From: Planctomycetota bacterium
Lineage (GTDB): Bacteria > Planctomycetota > UBA1135 > JACQFD01
Length of the DNA: 64,000 nucleotides
Direction: 5' to 3'
Assembly: GCA_016792805.1 (NCBI GenBank)
Contig: JAEUHX010000058.1
Coordinates: 202,228 to 266,227, forward strand
Position 1 is the stretch's first letter. Each line of letters begins with the position of its first letter. Shown piece by piece: positions 8,580 to 16,688 of this stretch. A model generated the notes under the pieces. That model was not told the origin of the DNA. It worked only from the letters and a program-made list of their open reading frames with translations, and made no database searches. A program made the translations under genes and the position numbers.

Positions 8580-10943
8580 TCAACTCGGGTTTGTGGCGAG
8601 ACGCACCCTCGGAACGTGCTTGGCAAGTTCCTCGCGAAGCTGCGCGAGCCGAATCGGCTTCGCGAGGTAGCCATTCATGCCGGCGGCAATGCAGGCCTCC
8701 GCGTCGCCCGGAAGTGCGTTCGCTGTGAGCGCCAGGATAGGAATCCCCTTTCCCTTCTCACCCATCGCGCGAATGCGACGAGTAGCGCCGATCCCGTCCA
8801 GCCCGGGCATCTGGAGATCCATCAGCACGATATCGTATCGGCGCGAATTCACTTTTTCGACGGCTTCGAACCCGTCGTCGGCAGTCTCCACTTCCATCTG
8901 TAGCTTGTGAACCATGGCGACGGCGAGGCGCCGATTGACTTCGTTGTCATCGACGACAAGAACGCGCGGCTTCCCATCTCCCGACTCCTCCGCCGCCGGG
9001 AGCGCTGGTGGTGTGCCCATGTCCCCCGCTCGGCGAGGAAGCAGCTTCTGAGCCTCAACGGGGGTGGCTAGGTGCTGGAGAAGTCCATAGAGGGTCACTT
9101 CTCGAATCGGGCGTACAAGCGTATAGCGAATTCCCAACGATCGGAGGAACTCCGCGTTGCGCTCCTTGGTCATCGCATGAATACCAATCATCCGCGGGCG
9201 AGAGAGATGACGCTCGAGATCCTTGAAGCTTGGCCCGCTCTCCATGCAGGACGCATCCACGACGACGACATGGAACTCGGCATTGGCGGCGAGCCGGGCT
9301 GCCGCCGCAATCGACTCGCACAGTTGAACTTCGAACCCCCATCGGCGCATCCAAGCGGCGTAGATCTCGCGCTCGACTCCTTCCGCATCGACGACGAGGA
9401 TGCGCGCTCCCGGCTCGGCGAGCGAGGCGCGCTGTGTTGGCGGGGCCGCGACAGGAAGCAACACATCGAACCGGAACTGGCTCCCCTTTCCGACTTCGGA
9501 GCGGACGTCGATGAGGCCGCCCATCGCCTCAACGAGCCGTCGGCAGATCGCGAGACCAAGCCCTGTTCCGCCGAAGCGGCGCGCCGTAGCGGCGTCCTGC
9601 TGGGAGAATGGCCGGAAGAGCCTCGGGAGCACATCGGGCGCGATGCCGATTCCAGTATCTCGGATCACAAATTCGACCCTCGCTTCACTCCCGATCTGTG
9701 CGATGCACCACACCTGAATATCCACAGATCCCCGCTCTGTGAATTTCACGGCATTTCCGATGAGGTTGAGGAGCACCTGGCGCAATCTTGTTGCATCGCC
9801 GAAGAGCTCCGCGGGTACGTTTGGGGCAATATCCGCCGCGAGCCGCAGCCCCTTCTGGTGCGCCTGGGGTGCCAGGAGTTCCACGGCTTGGGCGACCACC
9901 GACTGCGGGGAGAAGCGCTCGCGCTCCAGATCGAGCTTGCCGGCCTCGATTTTCGACAGATCCAGCACGTCGTTCAGAATCGTGAGAAGTGCATCGCCCG
10001 AACCGGCGAGCGTCTCCGCGTAACCGCGCTGCTCGGAATTGAGGTCGGTTCCAAGGAGAAGCTCCGCCATGCCGAGAACGCCGCTCATCGGCGTGCGAAT
10101 CTCGTGGCTCATCGTGGCAAGGAAATCACTCTTGGCGCGTACCGCGGCGATCGCTTCGTCGTGCGCCACTGTGAGCTCCGATTCCTTGCGATCGATCTCA
10201 TCAATCATCTGATTGAATGCGCTCGCAAGGCGACCGAGCTCGTCGTCGCTCACCACCGGCGCGCGCGCCCGCCGGTCGCCGCGCGCGCGATCCCGTATCG
10301 CCGTGTGGATACGCGCAATGGGATTGAGGACGTAGCATTTCATCAGCCAGAACATCAGCAGCGCCAGGAGAAGCTCGAGCCCAAGCCTGCCGACGACGGC
10401 CGACGTCCATGGATCCCGAACCTCGAAGTCGACGAGGTCGGATCGCATCCGCACGAGAATGACCGCAGGTACAAGTGTTGCATTCTCTGAGCGAGGATCG
10501 GGAATGCCGGCGACGCTCGCGCAAAGAAGCGAGCCGTCGGAGTGATAGGCCGTTGTCCAAGGGAGCTTCTTGTAAGCGGCCGATTGAACGAACGAGGCAA
10601 GCTCCGGATCTTCGGCGCTGCGGAGCGGAACGCCGGGCGCTGGCGCGTTCGTTCCGGAGACCACAGTGAGATCCCCAGCGAGAACGATCGCCGTCTGCAG
10701 AAGCTCGCGGTCGGCCCCGATCGCATGGACAAACCGGTCGAGCTGCCGGCTTCCGCTGTAGGTCGTTGCAGCACAATGAATCGCGCTCGTGAGTGAGCGA
10801 GCCCGATGCTCCATCTCTTCTCGCGCGTGAGCATAAGTGCGCTCGTACTCAATACCGAGCGCGGCAGCGCCCATAAGCAACACAAACGCAAGTACCGGAA
10901 GAAGCATCTTCCGGCGAAGCGAGTCTGTGAAGTACGAGTGCAC
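8580..10943 (-). CDS. Membrane hybrid sensor histidine kinase with two receiver domains
   Basis: A 787-residue kinase with GTG start. Order: TM helix 13-31, periplasmic sensor about 32-184, TM helix 185-205, HAMP 205-257, HisKA with phospho-acceptor His280 in MSHEIRTPM, HATPase with N box NLIGNAVKF and G boxes DTGIGI and GGTGLGL (about 390-500), a first receiver (about 515-630) and a second receiver (about 660-780). The second has VDDNEVN, the phospho-accepting Asp in LMDLQMPG and Lys in AKPI. The first has VDAEG instead of an acidic pair and VRPI for KPI, so it is probably not phosphorylated. No DNA-binding output is present, so a separate partner is needed. The gene begins 9 bases after a solute-binding lipoprotein gene. 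Confidence 0.93.
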   Translation of the reverse strand: MHSYFTDSLRRKMLLPVLAFVLLMGAAALGIEYERTYAHAREEMEHRARSLTSAIHCAATTYSGSRQLDRFVHAIGADRELLQTAIVLAGDLTVVSGTNAPAPGVPLRSAEDPELASFVQSAAYKKLPWTTAYHSDGSLLCASVAGIPDPRSENATLVPAVILVRMRSDLVDFEVRDPWTSAVVGRLGLELLLALLMFWLMKCYVLNPIARIHTAIRDRARGDRRARAPVVSDDELGRLASAFNQMIDEIDRKESELTVAHDEAIAAVRAKSDFLATMSHEIRTPMSGVLGMAELLLGTDLNSEQRGYAETLAGSGDALLTILNDVLDLSKIEAGKLDLERERFSPQSVVAQAVELLAPQAHQKGLRLAADIAPNVPAELFGDATRLRQVLLNLIGNAVKFTERGSVDIQVWCIAQIGSEARVEFVIRDTGIGIAPDVLPRLFRPFSQQDAATARRFGGTGLGLAICRRLVEAMGGLIDVRSEVGKGSQFRFDVLLPVAAPPTQRASLAEPGARILVVDAEGVEREIYAAWMRRWGFEVQLCESIAAAARLAANAEFHVVVVDASCMESGPSFKDLERHLSRPRMIGIHAMTKERNAEFLRSLGIRYTLVRPIREVTLYGLLQHLATPVEAQKLLPRRAGDMGTPPALPAAEESGDGKPRVLVVDDNEVNRRLAVAMVHKLQMEVETADDGFEAVEKVNSRRYDIVLMDLQMPGLDGIGATRRIRAMGEKGKGIPILALTANALPGDAEACIAAGMNGYLAKPIRLAQLREELAKHVPRVRLATNPS

Positions 10944-10952
10944 GCCGTCCCG

Positions 10953-11948
10953 CTAGCGCAGCGAAGCCACCCGCGCGTCTTGAAGGAATGCGAATAAGTT
11001 CTCTTCGGGGAGATTCCCCTCGAGAAGACGTTGCTGTCGCAATGAATCGTGAAGACGCGCAAGAATCGCGGAGAGAGACCCCGAGTCGCCTAGGTACTTC
11101 TCCTGCTCCGAGGCGGAGATGATCTGGAGCCCTTCTTCGTAGCCGCAGCGGAAGTCCTCGAGGCTCATTCGAGACGCCACGGCCATCCTGCGATAGGCGT
11201 CCTCTCGATGAGTTGCAATGTACTCTTGGGCTTGCGTGATTCCAGCCAGGAGCCGCTCGAGCCGCGGCCGATCTGTTTCGAGGAGCGGAGCGTCCACCGC
11301 CAAGATATCCACAATTTCCCCGGGAATGCTCCTGCTTGAGAAAAGTGGTTTCGCTCCTTCGACTCGGCTGCAGTCGGCGCTGAATGGAGGATAGGTCACG
11401 ACGGCATCGACGGTGCCCGACTGGAGGGCGCACGCCACGTCGACTTGGGCCATCGGAATAGTCTTGATATCTCCCCAAGTAAGGCCCGCGCGCGTCAGAG
11501 CAGCGCTCAGGAGATAGCCGTTCAGCGTCCCCGGCTCGAGGGCGACTCGCTTCCCCCGCAGGTCCTTGAGCGAGCTCACCGCAGAGCTCCCGAAGATCAC
11601 GTCGGCGCCCTCCGACGCGTCGAGGACCCGAATCGCAATCGGCCTCCTTCCGCTCGACGCATGGGCGGTCAGGATCTCCACCCCCGTCCCCACGACCGCA
11701 TCGACCTGCTGAAGCTGGAAAGCTCGCCACGAGTCGCCGAGAGCTGCGAATCGAACGATCTCCACGGGAAGATCGAGCTTCCCATAGAACCCGAGGTCGT
11801 CGGCGAGAGTGACACATTCGCACCCGGGCCATGGGTTCACGCCGACCCGAAGCGGCTTCGCGCTCCGATCGGAACATCCTGACATCAAGGAACTTAGAGT
11901 GAGAAGCAATGCGGCAAAGCGGCTGCCCGCATGCTGGAGGATGTCCAC
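10953..11948 (-). CDS. NMT1/THI5-like (NitT/TauT-type) solute-binding lipoprotein
   Basis: A 331-residue protein with type-II periplasmic binding fold. With the GTG at 11948 it has a compact signal peptide ending in a lipobox LMSGC; the upstream start at 12008 gives an unusually long leader. Mature motifs are LRVGVNPWPGCECVTLADDLGFY, the VDAVVGTGVEILTA hinge strand, DLRGKRVALEPGTLNGY and AVVTYPPFSA, as in NMT1/SsuA-type proteins that bind small ligands such as aliphatic sulfonates, nitrate, bicarbonate or pyrimidines. No permease or ATPase of that type is adjacent. It is joined to the hybrid kinase, so it may serve as a ligand-loaded sensor subunit. The ligand is unknown. Confidence 0.88.
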   Translation of the reverse strand: MDILQHAGSRFAALLLTLSSLMSGCSDRSAKPLRVGVNPWPGCECVTLADDLGFYGKLDLPVEIVRFAALGDSWRAFQLQQVDAVVGTGVEILTAHASSGRRPIAIRVLDASEGADVIFGSSAVSSLKDLRGKRVALEPGTLNGYLLSAALTRAGLTWGDIKTIPMAQVDVACALQSGTVDAVVTYPPFSADCSRVEGAKPLFSSRSIPGEIVDILAVDAPLLETDRPRLERLLAGITQAQEYIATHREDAYRRMAVASRMSLEDFRCGYEEGLQIISASEQEKYLGDSGSLSAILARLHDSLRQQRLLEGNLPEENLFAFLQDARVASLR

Positions 11949-12064
11949 AAGACCTCGGGAGGCGCCGAAAGACGAGGCGGCGCAAAACCTCACCGCGGTT
12001 ATCGGCAACGGCGCTCTGCTGCCCGAAGCGCGTCGCGGGCGACCAAACCGCGTATGCTCCGGCG
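11949..12064. promoter_or_regulatory. Divergent promoter region between sensor operon and sugar importer
   Basis: 116 bases separate the two start codons (GTG at 11948 minus, ATG at 12065 plus). All promoter and operator information for both units must sit here or in the coding starts. I can see the short palindrome ACCGCGGT but no convincing -35/-10 pair on either strand. The placement itself suggests coordinated control. Confidence 0.4.
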
Positions 12065-13042
12065 ATGCGCATTCCCCAGCTCGCCGCGAGCGCGCTTGCA
12101 GCTCTCGCAGTTCTCGGCTGCTCCAATGACTCTGGAAAAGCCGCCGCCCGCAAGCGGATCGCCGTGATCCCCAAGGGGACGACCCACGAGTTCTGGAAGG
12201 CAGTGCACGCCGGTGCGGAGCGTGCAGCTCAGGAGATCGGCGCCGAGGTGATCTGGAAAGGGCCGCTGAAGGAGGACGACCGGGAAGCGCAGATCAAGGT
12301 GGTCGAGGATTTCATCACCCGAGGCGTCGACGGAATCGTGCTGATGCCGCTCGACGACAAGGCGCTCGCGGGCCCGGCGAAAGATGCCGCAAGCCAGAAG
12401 ATCCCCGTGGTGATCGCCGACTCCGATCTGCAGTGGGATGGCCGAGTCAGCTTTGTGGCAACCGACAACAGAAAGGGCGGAAGGCTCGGAGGCGAACACC
12501 TCGGCAAGACCCTCGGCGGGAAGGGAAAAGTGCTCATGATGCGATACCAGGAGGGATCCGCATCGACGATGGAGCGCGAGGCCGGGTTCCTCGATGCCAT
12601 GAAGGAATTCGCAGGCATCGAAGTGGTTTCGAGCAATCAATATGGCGGAGCCACAACCGAGAGTGCATACAAAACGGCAGAGAACCTTCTGCAGAGCTTT
12701 GGCGACATCGCCGGCATCTTCTGCCCCAACGAATCGACGACCTTCGGAATGCTGCGCGCGCTGCAGGACGCAGGCAAATCAGGAAAAGTGAAGTTCGTAG
12801 GCTTCGATTCGAGCGAGAAGCTCCTGGAAGCGTTGAAGAAAGGTGAGCTTCAGGCCCTCGTGCTGCAGAACCCCGTGGAGATGGGGCGTCTTTCGGTAAA
12901 GGCGTGCATAGACGCTCTGGCCGGGAAGCCGGTCGAGAGACGCATCGACACGGGAGCAACTGTTGCAACTTCCGAGAATCTGAGCGATCCAAGAGTTGCA
13001 GCCCTCCTCAAGCCCGATCTGTCCATTCTCGCGGGCAAGTGA
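12065..13042 (+). CDS. Ribose/sugar-type ABC transporter substrate-binding lipoprotein
   Basis: A 325-residue type-I periplasmic binding protein (RbsB/XylF-like, Peripla_BP_4). Signal peptide and lipobox VLGCS are near residues 15-20 when the ATG at 12065 is used; the long upstream frame is not needed. Family blocks include AVIPKGTTHEFWKAVHAGAE, VDGIVLMPLDDKAL, VVIADSDL, GFLDAMKEF, GIFCPNESTTFGMLRAL and VKFVGFDSS. These proteins carry pentoses, hexoses, deoxy-sugars or autoinducer-2 to their permease. Stop codon overlaps the GTG of the ATPase gene by 4 bases (GTGA), giving a classic binding protein, ATPase, permease order. Confidence 0.92.
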   Translation: MRIPQLAASALAALAVLGCSNDSGKAAARKRIAVIPKGTTHEFWKAVHAGAERAAQEIGAEVIWKGPLKEDDREAQIKVVEDFITRGVDGIVLMPLDDKALAGPAKDAASQKIPVVIADSDLQWDGRVSFVATDNRKGGRLGGEHLGKTLGGKGKVLMMRYQEGSASTMEREAGFLDAMKEFAGIEVVSSNQYGGATTESAYKTAENLLQSFGDIAGIFCPNESTTFGMLRALQDAGKSGKVKFVGFDSSEKLLEALKKGELQALVLQNPVEMGRLSVKACIDALAGKPVERRIDTGATVATSENLSDPRVAALLKPDLSILAGK

Positions 13043-14577
13043 CGGCAGAGGCCCCCGTCGTGCTGCGCATGCGCGGAGTGCGCAAGCACTTTGGCGCCAC
13101 GGCGGCGCTCGACGGCGTCGACCTCGAAGTGCGCCGCGGAGAAGTGCACGCGCTCCTCGGCGAGAACGGCGCGGGGAAGAGCACTTTGATGAAGATCCTC
13201 GCGGGCGCCCACACGCCCGACGAGGGCTCGATGGAGCTCGACGGACGCGCATACGCGCCGCGCGGAACGCAAGAGGCCGCGAGGCTCGGGGTCGCGATGG
13301 TGTATCAAGAGCTCAATCTTGCGCCGGACCTTACCGTTGAGGACAACGTCATGCTCGGACGCGAGCGGGGCTCCGTAGGATTTGTGCGTCGCTCGGACGC
13401 ACGTCCGCGGATCCGCGAAGCGCTGGCGCTGCTCGGCCGCTCCGAAATCGACCCGCGGGAGCGTGTGGCCGCGCTCGCGCCGGCGGCGCGACAAGTTGTG
13501 GAGATCGCGCGCGCACTGGTTTTCGAGGCGAGAGTGGTCATTCTCGACGAACCGACGAGTTCCCTCACGCGCGAAGACGCGGAGCGCCTCTTCGCCGCCG
13601 TCGATCGTTTGCGTCAAAGCGGCGTGGCAGTCGTGTACATCAGCCATTTCCTCGAGGAAGTTGTGAGAGTGGCACAGCGCTATACCGTGCTGCGCGACGG
13701 CCGCAGCGTGGGCGGAGGTGCAACCGACGGCACGCCGATCTCTTCGATGGTGGAGCAGATGGCGGGGCGCAAGCTTGAGGAGTTCTTCCCGAAAACGCCC
13801 CATCAGGCGGGTGAAGTTGTTCTCGACGTTCGCGGACTCGCCGGGGTGCGCATGCCGCGCGAGGCAACGCTCGCATTGCGCCGCGGTGAGATATTTGGGA
13901 TCGCCGGACTCGTCGGAGCCGGCAGGACGGAGCTGTTACGATCACTCTTTGGACTCGACGGCGTCCGGAAGGGAGATGTGCAGATCCGTGGAGAAACGGC
14001 ACGGGCGAGCAGCAGCCGGGACCGGCTCGCTCAGGGGATGGGTCTCGTGCCGGAAGATCGCAAGCACGAGGGGCTCGCGCTCGCGCTCTCGATTGCCGTC
14101 AATACCACTCTCTCGAATCTGAAGCCATTGGCCAGCTGGGGATTTGTGTCAAGTTCACGTCAGGAAGGCGCCACGAGGCGCTGGATCGAGCGTCTCGGCA
14201 TTCGGTGCCGGGGGCCGGAGCAGGTAGTCGGTGAACTCTCCGGAGGGAACCAACAGAAAGTCGCGATCGCGAGACTCCTTCATCACGACGCGTCCATCCT
14301 TCTGTTCGATGAGCCGACCCGCGGGATCGATGTCGGAGCAAAAGTTGAGATTTACAAAGCGCTTGGAGAGCTGGCCGCGGCGGGAAAGTCGATCCTCGTC
14401 GTGAGCAGCTACCTCCCCGAGCTCTTCGGTATTTGTGATCGTCTCGCGGTGATGCACCGCGGCGTGCTCGGCGCGGCGCGGCCCATCGCCGAATGGACCG
14501 AGCTCGAGGTGCTCGACGAAGCGATCCGAGGCGACGGCGCGCGGCGCGCGGCCGCAGGCGAGGAGGCGCGGCCGTGA
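13039..14577 (+). CDS. Sugar ABC transporter ATPase with two nucleotide-binding domains
   Basis: A 512-residue RbsA/XylG-type ATPase. Domain 1 has Walker A GENGAGKST, a divergent signature region (VAALAPAARQVVEIARAL in place of LSVGQQ), Walker B VVILDEPTSSL and the switch His in YISH. Domain 2 has GLVGAGRTEL in place of Walker A, the signature LSGGNQQK, Walker B ILLFDEPTRGIDVG and, as in the whole family, SSYLPEL in place of the switch His. This asymmetry is normal for the family, where only one domain hydrolyses ATP efficiently. I chose the GTG at 13039, overlapping the binding-protein stop, because the upstream extension is a shadow. Confidence 0.94.
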   Translation: MTAEAPVVLRMRGVRKHFGATAALDGVDLEVRRGEVHALLGENGAGKSTLMKILAGAHTPDEGSMELDGRAYAPRGTQEAARLGVAMVYQELNLAPDLTVEDNVMLGRERGSVGFVRRSDARPRIREALALLGRSEIDPRERVAALAPAARQVVEIARALVFEARVVILDEPTSSLTREDAERLFAAVDRLRQSGVAVVYISHFLEEVVRVAQRYTVLRDGRSVGGGATDGTPISSMVEQMAGRKLEEFFPKTPHQAGEVVLDVRGLAGVRMPREATLALRRGEIFGIAGLVGAGRTELLRSLFGLDGVRKGDVQIRGETARASSSRDRLAQGMGLVPEDRKHEGLALALSIAVNTTLSNLKPLASWGFVSSSRQEGATRRWIERLGIRCRGPEQVVGELSGGNQQKVAIARLLHHDASILLFDEPTRGIDVGAKVEIYKALGELAAAGKSILVVSSYLPELFGICDRLAVMHRGVLGAARPIAEWTELEVLDEAIRGDGARRAAAGEEARP

Positions 14578-15539
14578 CCGCGGAGAAACCCGGGTCGGCG
14601 CGCCGCCTGATGACCCTCGTGGGCCCGTTCCTGGGGCTCCTGGGCGTGATCGCGTTCTTTGCGCTGGTCGCTCCTGAAGGATTTCTGTCCGTCTACAATT
14701 TCAAGACGGTTGCCACGCAGACCGTGATCGTCGGGCTTGGCGCCATCGGAATGACGTTCGTCATCGTGAGCGGCGGGATCGACCTCTCCATCGGGTCGGT
14801 GATCGCACTTTCGTCAGTGGCATGCGCCCTGTCGCTGCGGGCAGGGCAGCCGCCGGTTGCCGCGGCGCTGCTCGGCGTGCTGACGGGAATGATTTGTGGC
14901 TTCGTCAACGGGCTGCTCGTCACGACGCTTCGCATCATTCCATTCATTGTGACTCTCGGAATGCTCGGCGCCGCGCGAGGCCTCGCGAAATGGCTTGCCG
15001 GAGAGCAGAAGATCGACGCGCCCGCAGGCTGGCTCGCCGATGTGATGACGAAGGCTCCCGAGCCGGCGTGGCTGACGGTTTCTCCGGGTGTCTGGGTGAT
15101 GGCGGCACTGGCTGCTCTCGCTGCGATCGTGCTGCGCAGGACCATTTTCGGGATCTACACATTTGCCATCGGCAGCAGCGAAGCCACGGCCGTCTTGTGC
15201 GGTGTCCCCGTTCGCCGGACGAAGATACAGATCTATACGCTCTGCGGATTATTTGCAGGTCTGGCGGGAGTGCTCCAGTTCGGACGGCTCACCGTGGGCG
15301 ACCCCACGACGGCGATGGGGAAGGAACTCGACGTGATCGCGGCAGTAGTCATTGGCGGCGCCTCCTTGAACGGCGGAAGCGGCACGATCCTCGGTTCGAT
15401 GGTCGGCGCATTTCTGATGTCGTTTCTTGCGAACGGATGCAACCTCGCTGGAGTTCCCAATTATGTACAGGAGATCCTGATCGGGGTGATCATCGTGGCT
15501 GCAGTGGCGCTCGACTCGCTTCGCCAGCGCAAGAAATAG
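14574..15539 (+). CDS. Sugar ABC transporter permease, RbsC-like
   Basis: A 321-residue membrane permease of the BPD_transp_2 family, GTG start overlapping the ATPase stop by 4 bases. About eight to ten hydrophobic segments are visible, with the family hallmark SGGIDLSIGSVIALSSV near the first third, NGLLVT and FIVTLGM in the middle, and AVVIGGASLNGGSGTILGSMVGAFLM near the end. It works as a dimer with the double ATPase to import a monosaccharide. In context (fuconolactonase, SDR and fucosidase nearby) a deoxy-sugar is a candidate cargo, but permease sequence alone does not assign it. Confidence 0.93.
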   Translation: MTAEKPGSARRLMTLVGPFLGLLGVIAFFALVAPEGFLSVYNFKTVATQTVIVGLGAIGMTFVIVSGGIDLSIGSVIALSSVACALSLRAGQPPVAAALLGVLTGMICGFVNGLLVTTLRIIPFIVTLGMLGAARGLAKWLAGEQKIDAPAGWLADVMTKAPEPAWLTVSPGVWVMAALAALAAIVLRRTIFGIYTFAIGSSEATAVLCGVPVRRTKIQIYTLCGLFAGLAGVLQFGRLTVGDPTTAMGKELDVIAAVVIGGASLNGGSGTILGSMVGAFLMSFLANGCNLAGVPNYVQEILIGVIIVAAVALDSLRQRKK

Positions 15540-15575
15540 CGCGAACTTCCGCGGTAGCACCGCGTCGATCTCGGC

Positions 15576-16622
15576 GTGCTGAGCCTCCTGCTCGCGTTGC
15601 TCGTCCAAGATTCACGCCCGACGTCACGCCCGACGTCACGCCCGACGTCACGCCCGGCGTCGCCCGTGTCTTCGCGGCCAGCGGATCCCATTGCTCCGCA
15701 GCCGACGGAGCCAATTTCCTTCGAAGACGACGCTGAAGCACTCGGATGGGAACCACAATCCGAGGTGATTCTCGAGGGCACCGTGCTTGTGAATGATGAG
15801 CCTCGCGGCGGCGCACACATCGAGATTCGTGGCACTCTATTTGGCTGCATCAGCGCGGCTCATCCCAGCCCCCGACTTCAGACAGTTTCGGCCCCGGACG
15901 GCCGCTATCAGTTGCGCATTACTGAAGACGAGAGTCTTTGCGGACCACTGTGCGTGCGAGTCGACGTGAAGGAAGGATCCGACGCCTTCCCCTTGGAGTT
16001 GCCTTGGAACTCCACCGCAACCAGACCTGAGCGCCGACGGATCCCTATGGATCTGCCGAGTCGATTTGGCTCGGTTTCCGTCCGATGTGTGGATTCGCAT
16101 GGTCAACCCGCAAATGTCTGGGTCACGTCCATTCCATGGTTTGGAAGCTCGGAGCGCGACGAGGCTCGTCGTCTGTATGGGTCTCCCACCTGGGAGACTG
16201 AGCGCACAGATTCGGACGGACGCGCTCTCATCAAGTGCTTACTCGGCAATGTGTATGCATTGAAGATCAAGGATCCGTTGCTCCGCTTCGCACCCATGCT
16301 CCTCGATCGGTTCACGGTGGGAACGACTCCCGTGCAGCTCGGCACCATCGTGCTCGAAGAGGCTGCGGAGCTCACGGTGATCGTGGAGCCGTGGCGTGGC
16401 GAGCGCCCGCAAGGCACCGTGGTCGTGCGCTGCCTCGCCGACGAGAGCGATTCGAATCTGCGCCCTCTTCGTCACGAGGAAGATCTGAAGGGCCGCGGCG
16501 CGATCCATCTCCGGGGACTGAAGCCGGGCGACGGCTGGGTCGAACTCCGGGCCCACGGGATGGCGCCCCTTCGGAAAGCGGTGAGCTTGAAGCCGGGGGC
16601 CGCGAGCGTCGTGCGGCTCTAG
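15576..16622 (+). CDS. Exported protein with SRPT linker and carboxypeptidase-regulatory-like domains
   Basis: A 348-residue protein, GTG start, with a very short leader (SLLLALLVQD) followed immediately by the linker SRPTSRPTSRPTSRPAS. Such Ser-Arg-Pro-Thr linkers after a signal peptide are typical of planctomycete surface proteins. The rest looks like two or three Ig-like/CarboxypepD_reg-type beta-sandwich units (VLVNDEPRGGAHIEIRG, SDGRYQLRI analogue APDGRYQLRI, VSVRCVDSHGQPANVWV, DSDGRALIKCL). No catalytic motif. It follows the sugar permease by 36 bases on the same strand and may be co-transcribed, but its role there is unclear. Function unknown. Confidence 0.75.
   Translation: MLSLLLALLVQDSRPTSRPTSRPTSRPASPVSSRPADPIAPQPTEPISFEDDAEALGWEPQSEVILEGTVLVNDEPRGGAHIEIRGTLFGCISAAHPSPRLQTVSAPDGRYQLRITEDESLCGPLCVRVDVKEGSDAFPLELPWNSTATRPERRRIPMDLPSRFGSVSVRCVDSHGQPANVWVTSIPWFGSSERDEARRLYGSPTWETERTDSDGRALIKCLLGNVYALKIKDPLLRFAPMLLDRFTVGTTPVQLGTIVLEEAAELTVIVEPWRGERPQGTVVVRCLADESDSNLRPLRHEEDLKGRGAIHLRGLKPGDGWVELRAHGMAPLRKAVSLKPGAASVVRL
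15613..15660 (+). repeat. Four tandem 12-bp units encoding the SRPT linker
   Basis: CACGCCCGACGT occurs three times and is followed by CACGCCCGGCGT, with no gaps. In frame they encode repeated Arg-Pro-Thr/Ala-Ser, giving an extended proline-rich stalk after the signal peptide. Perfect identity at the DNA level suggests slippage-prone, recently expanded repeats whose unit number may vary between strains. Confidence 0.95.
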
Positions 16623-16688
16623 GACCGCTCGGCTCTGCCGCCGAGTGGCACCCGGATTGGGCGCCGCCGCGGTATCTTTCCGGGGCCC

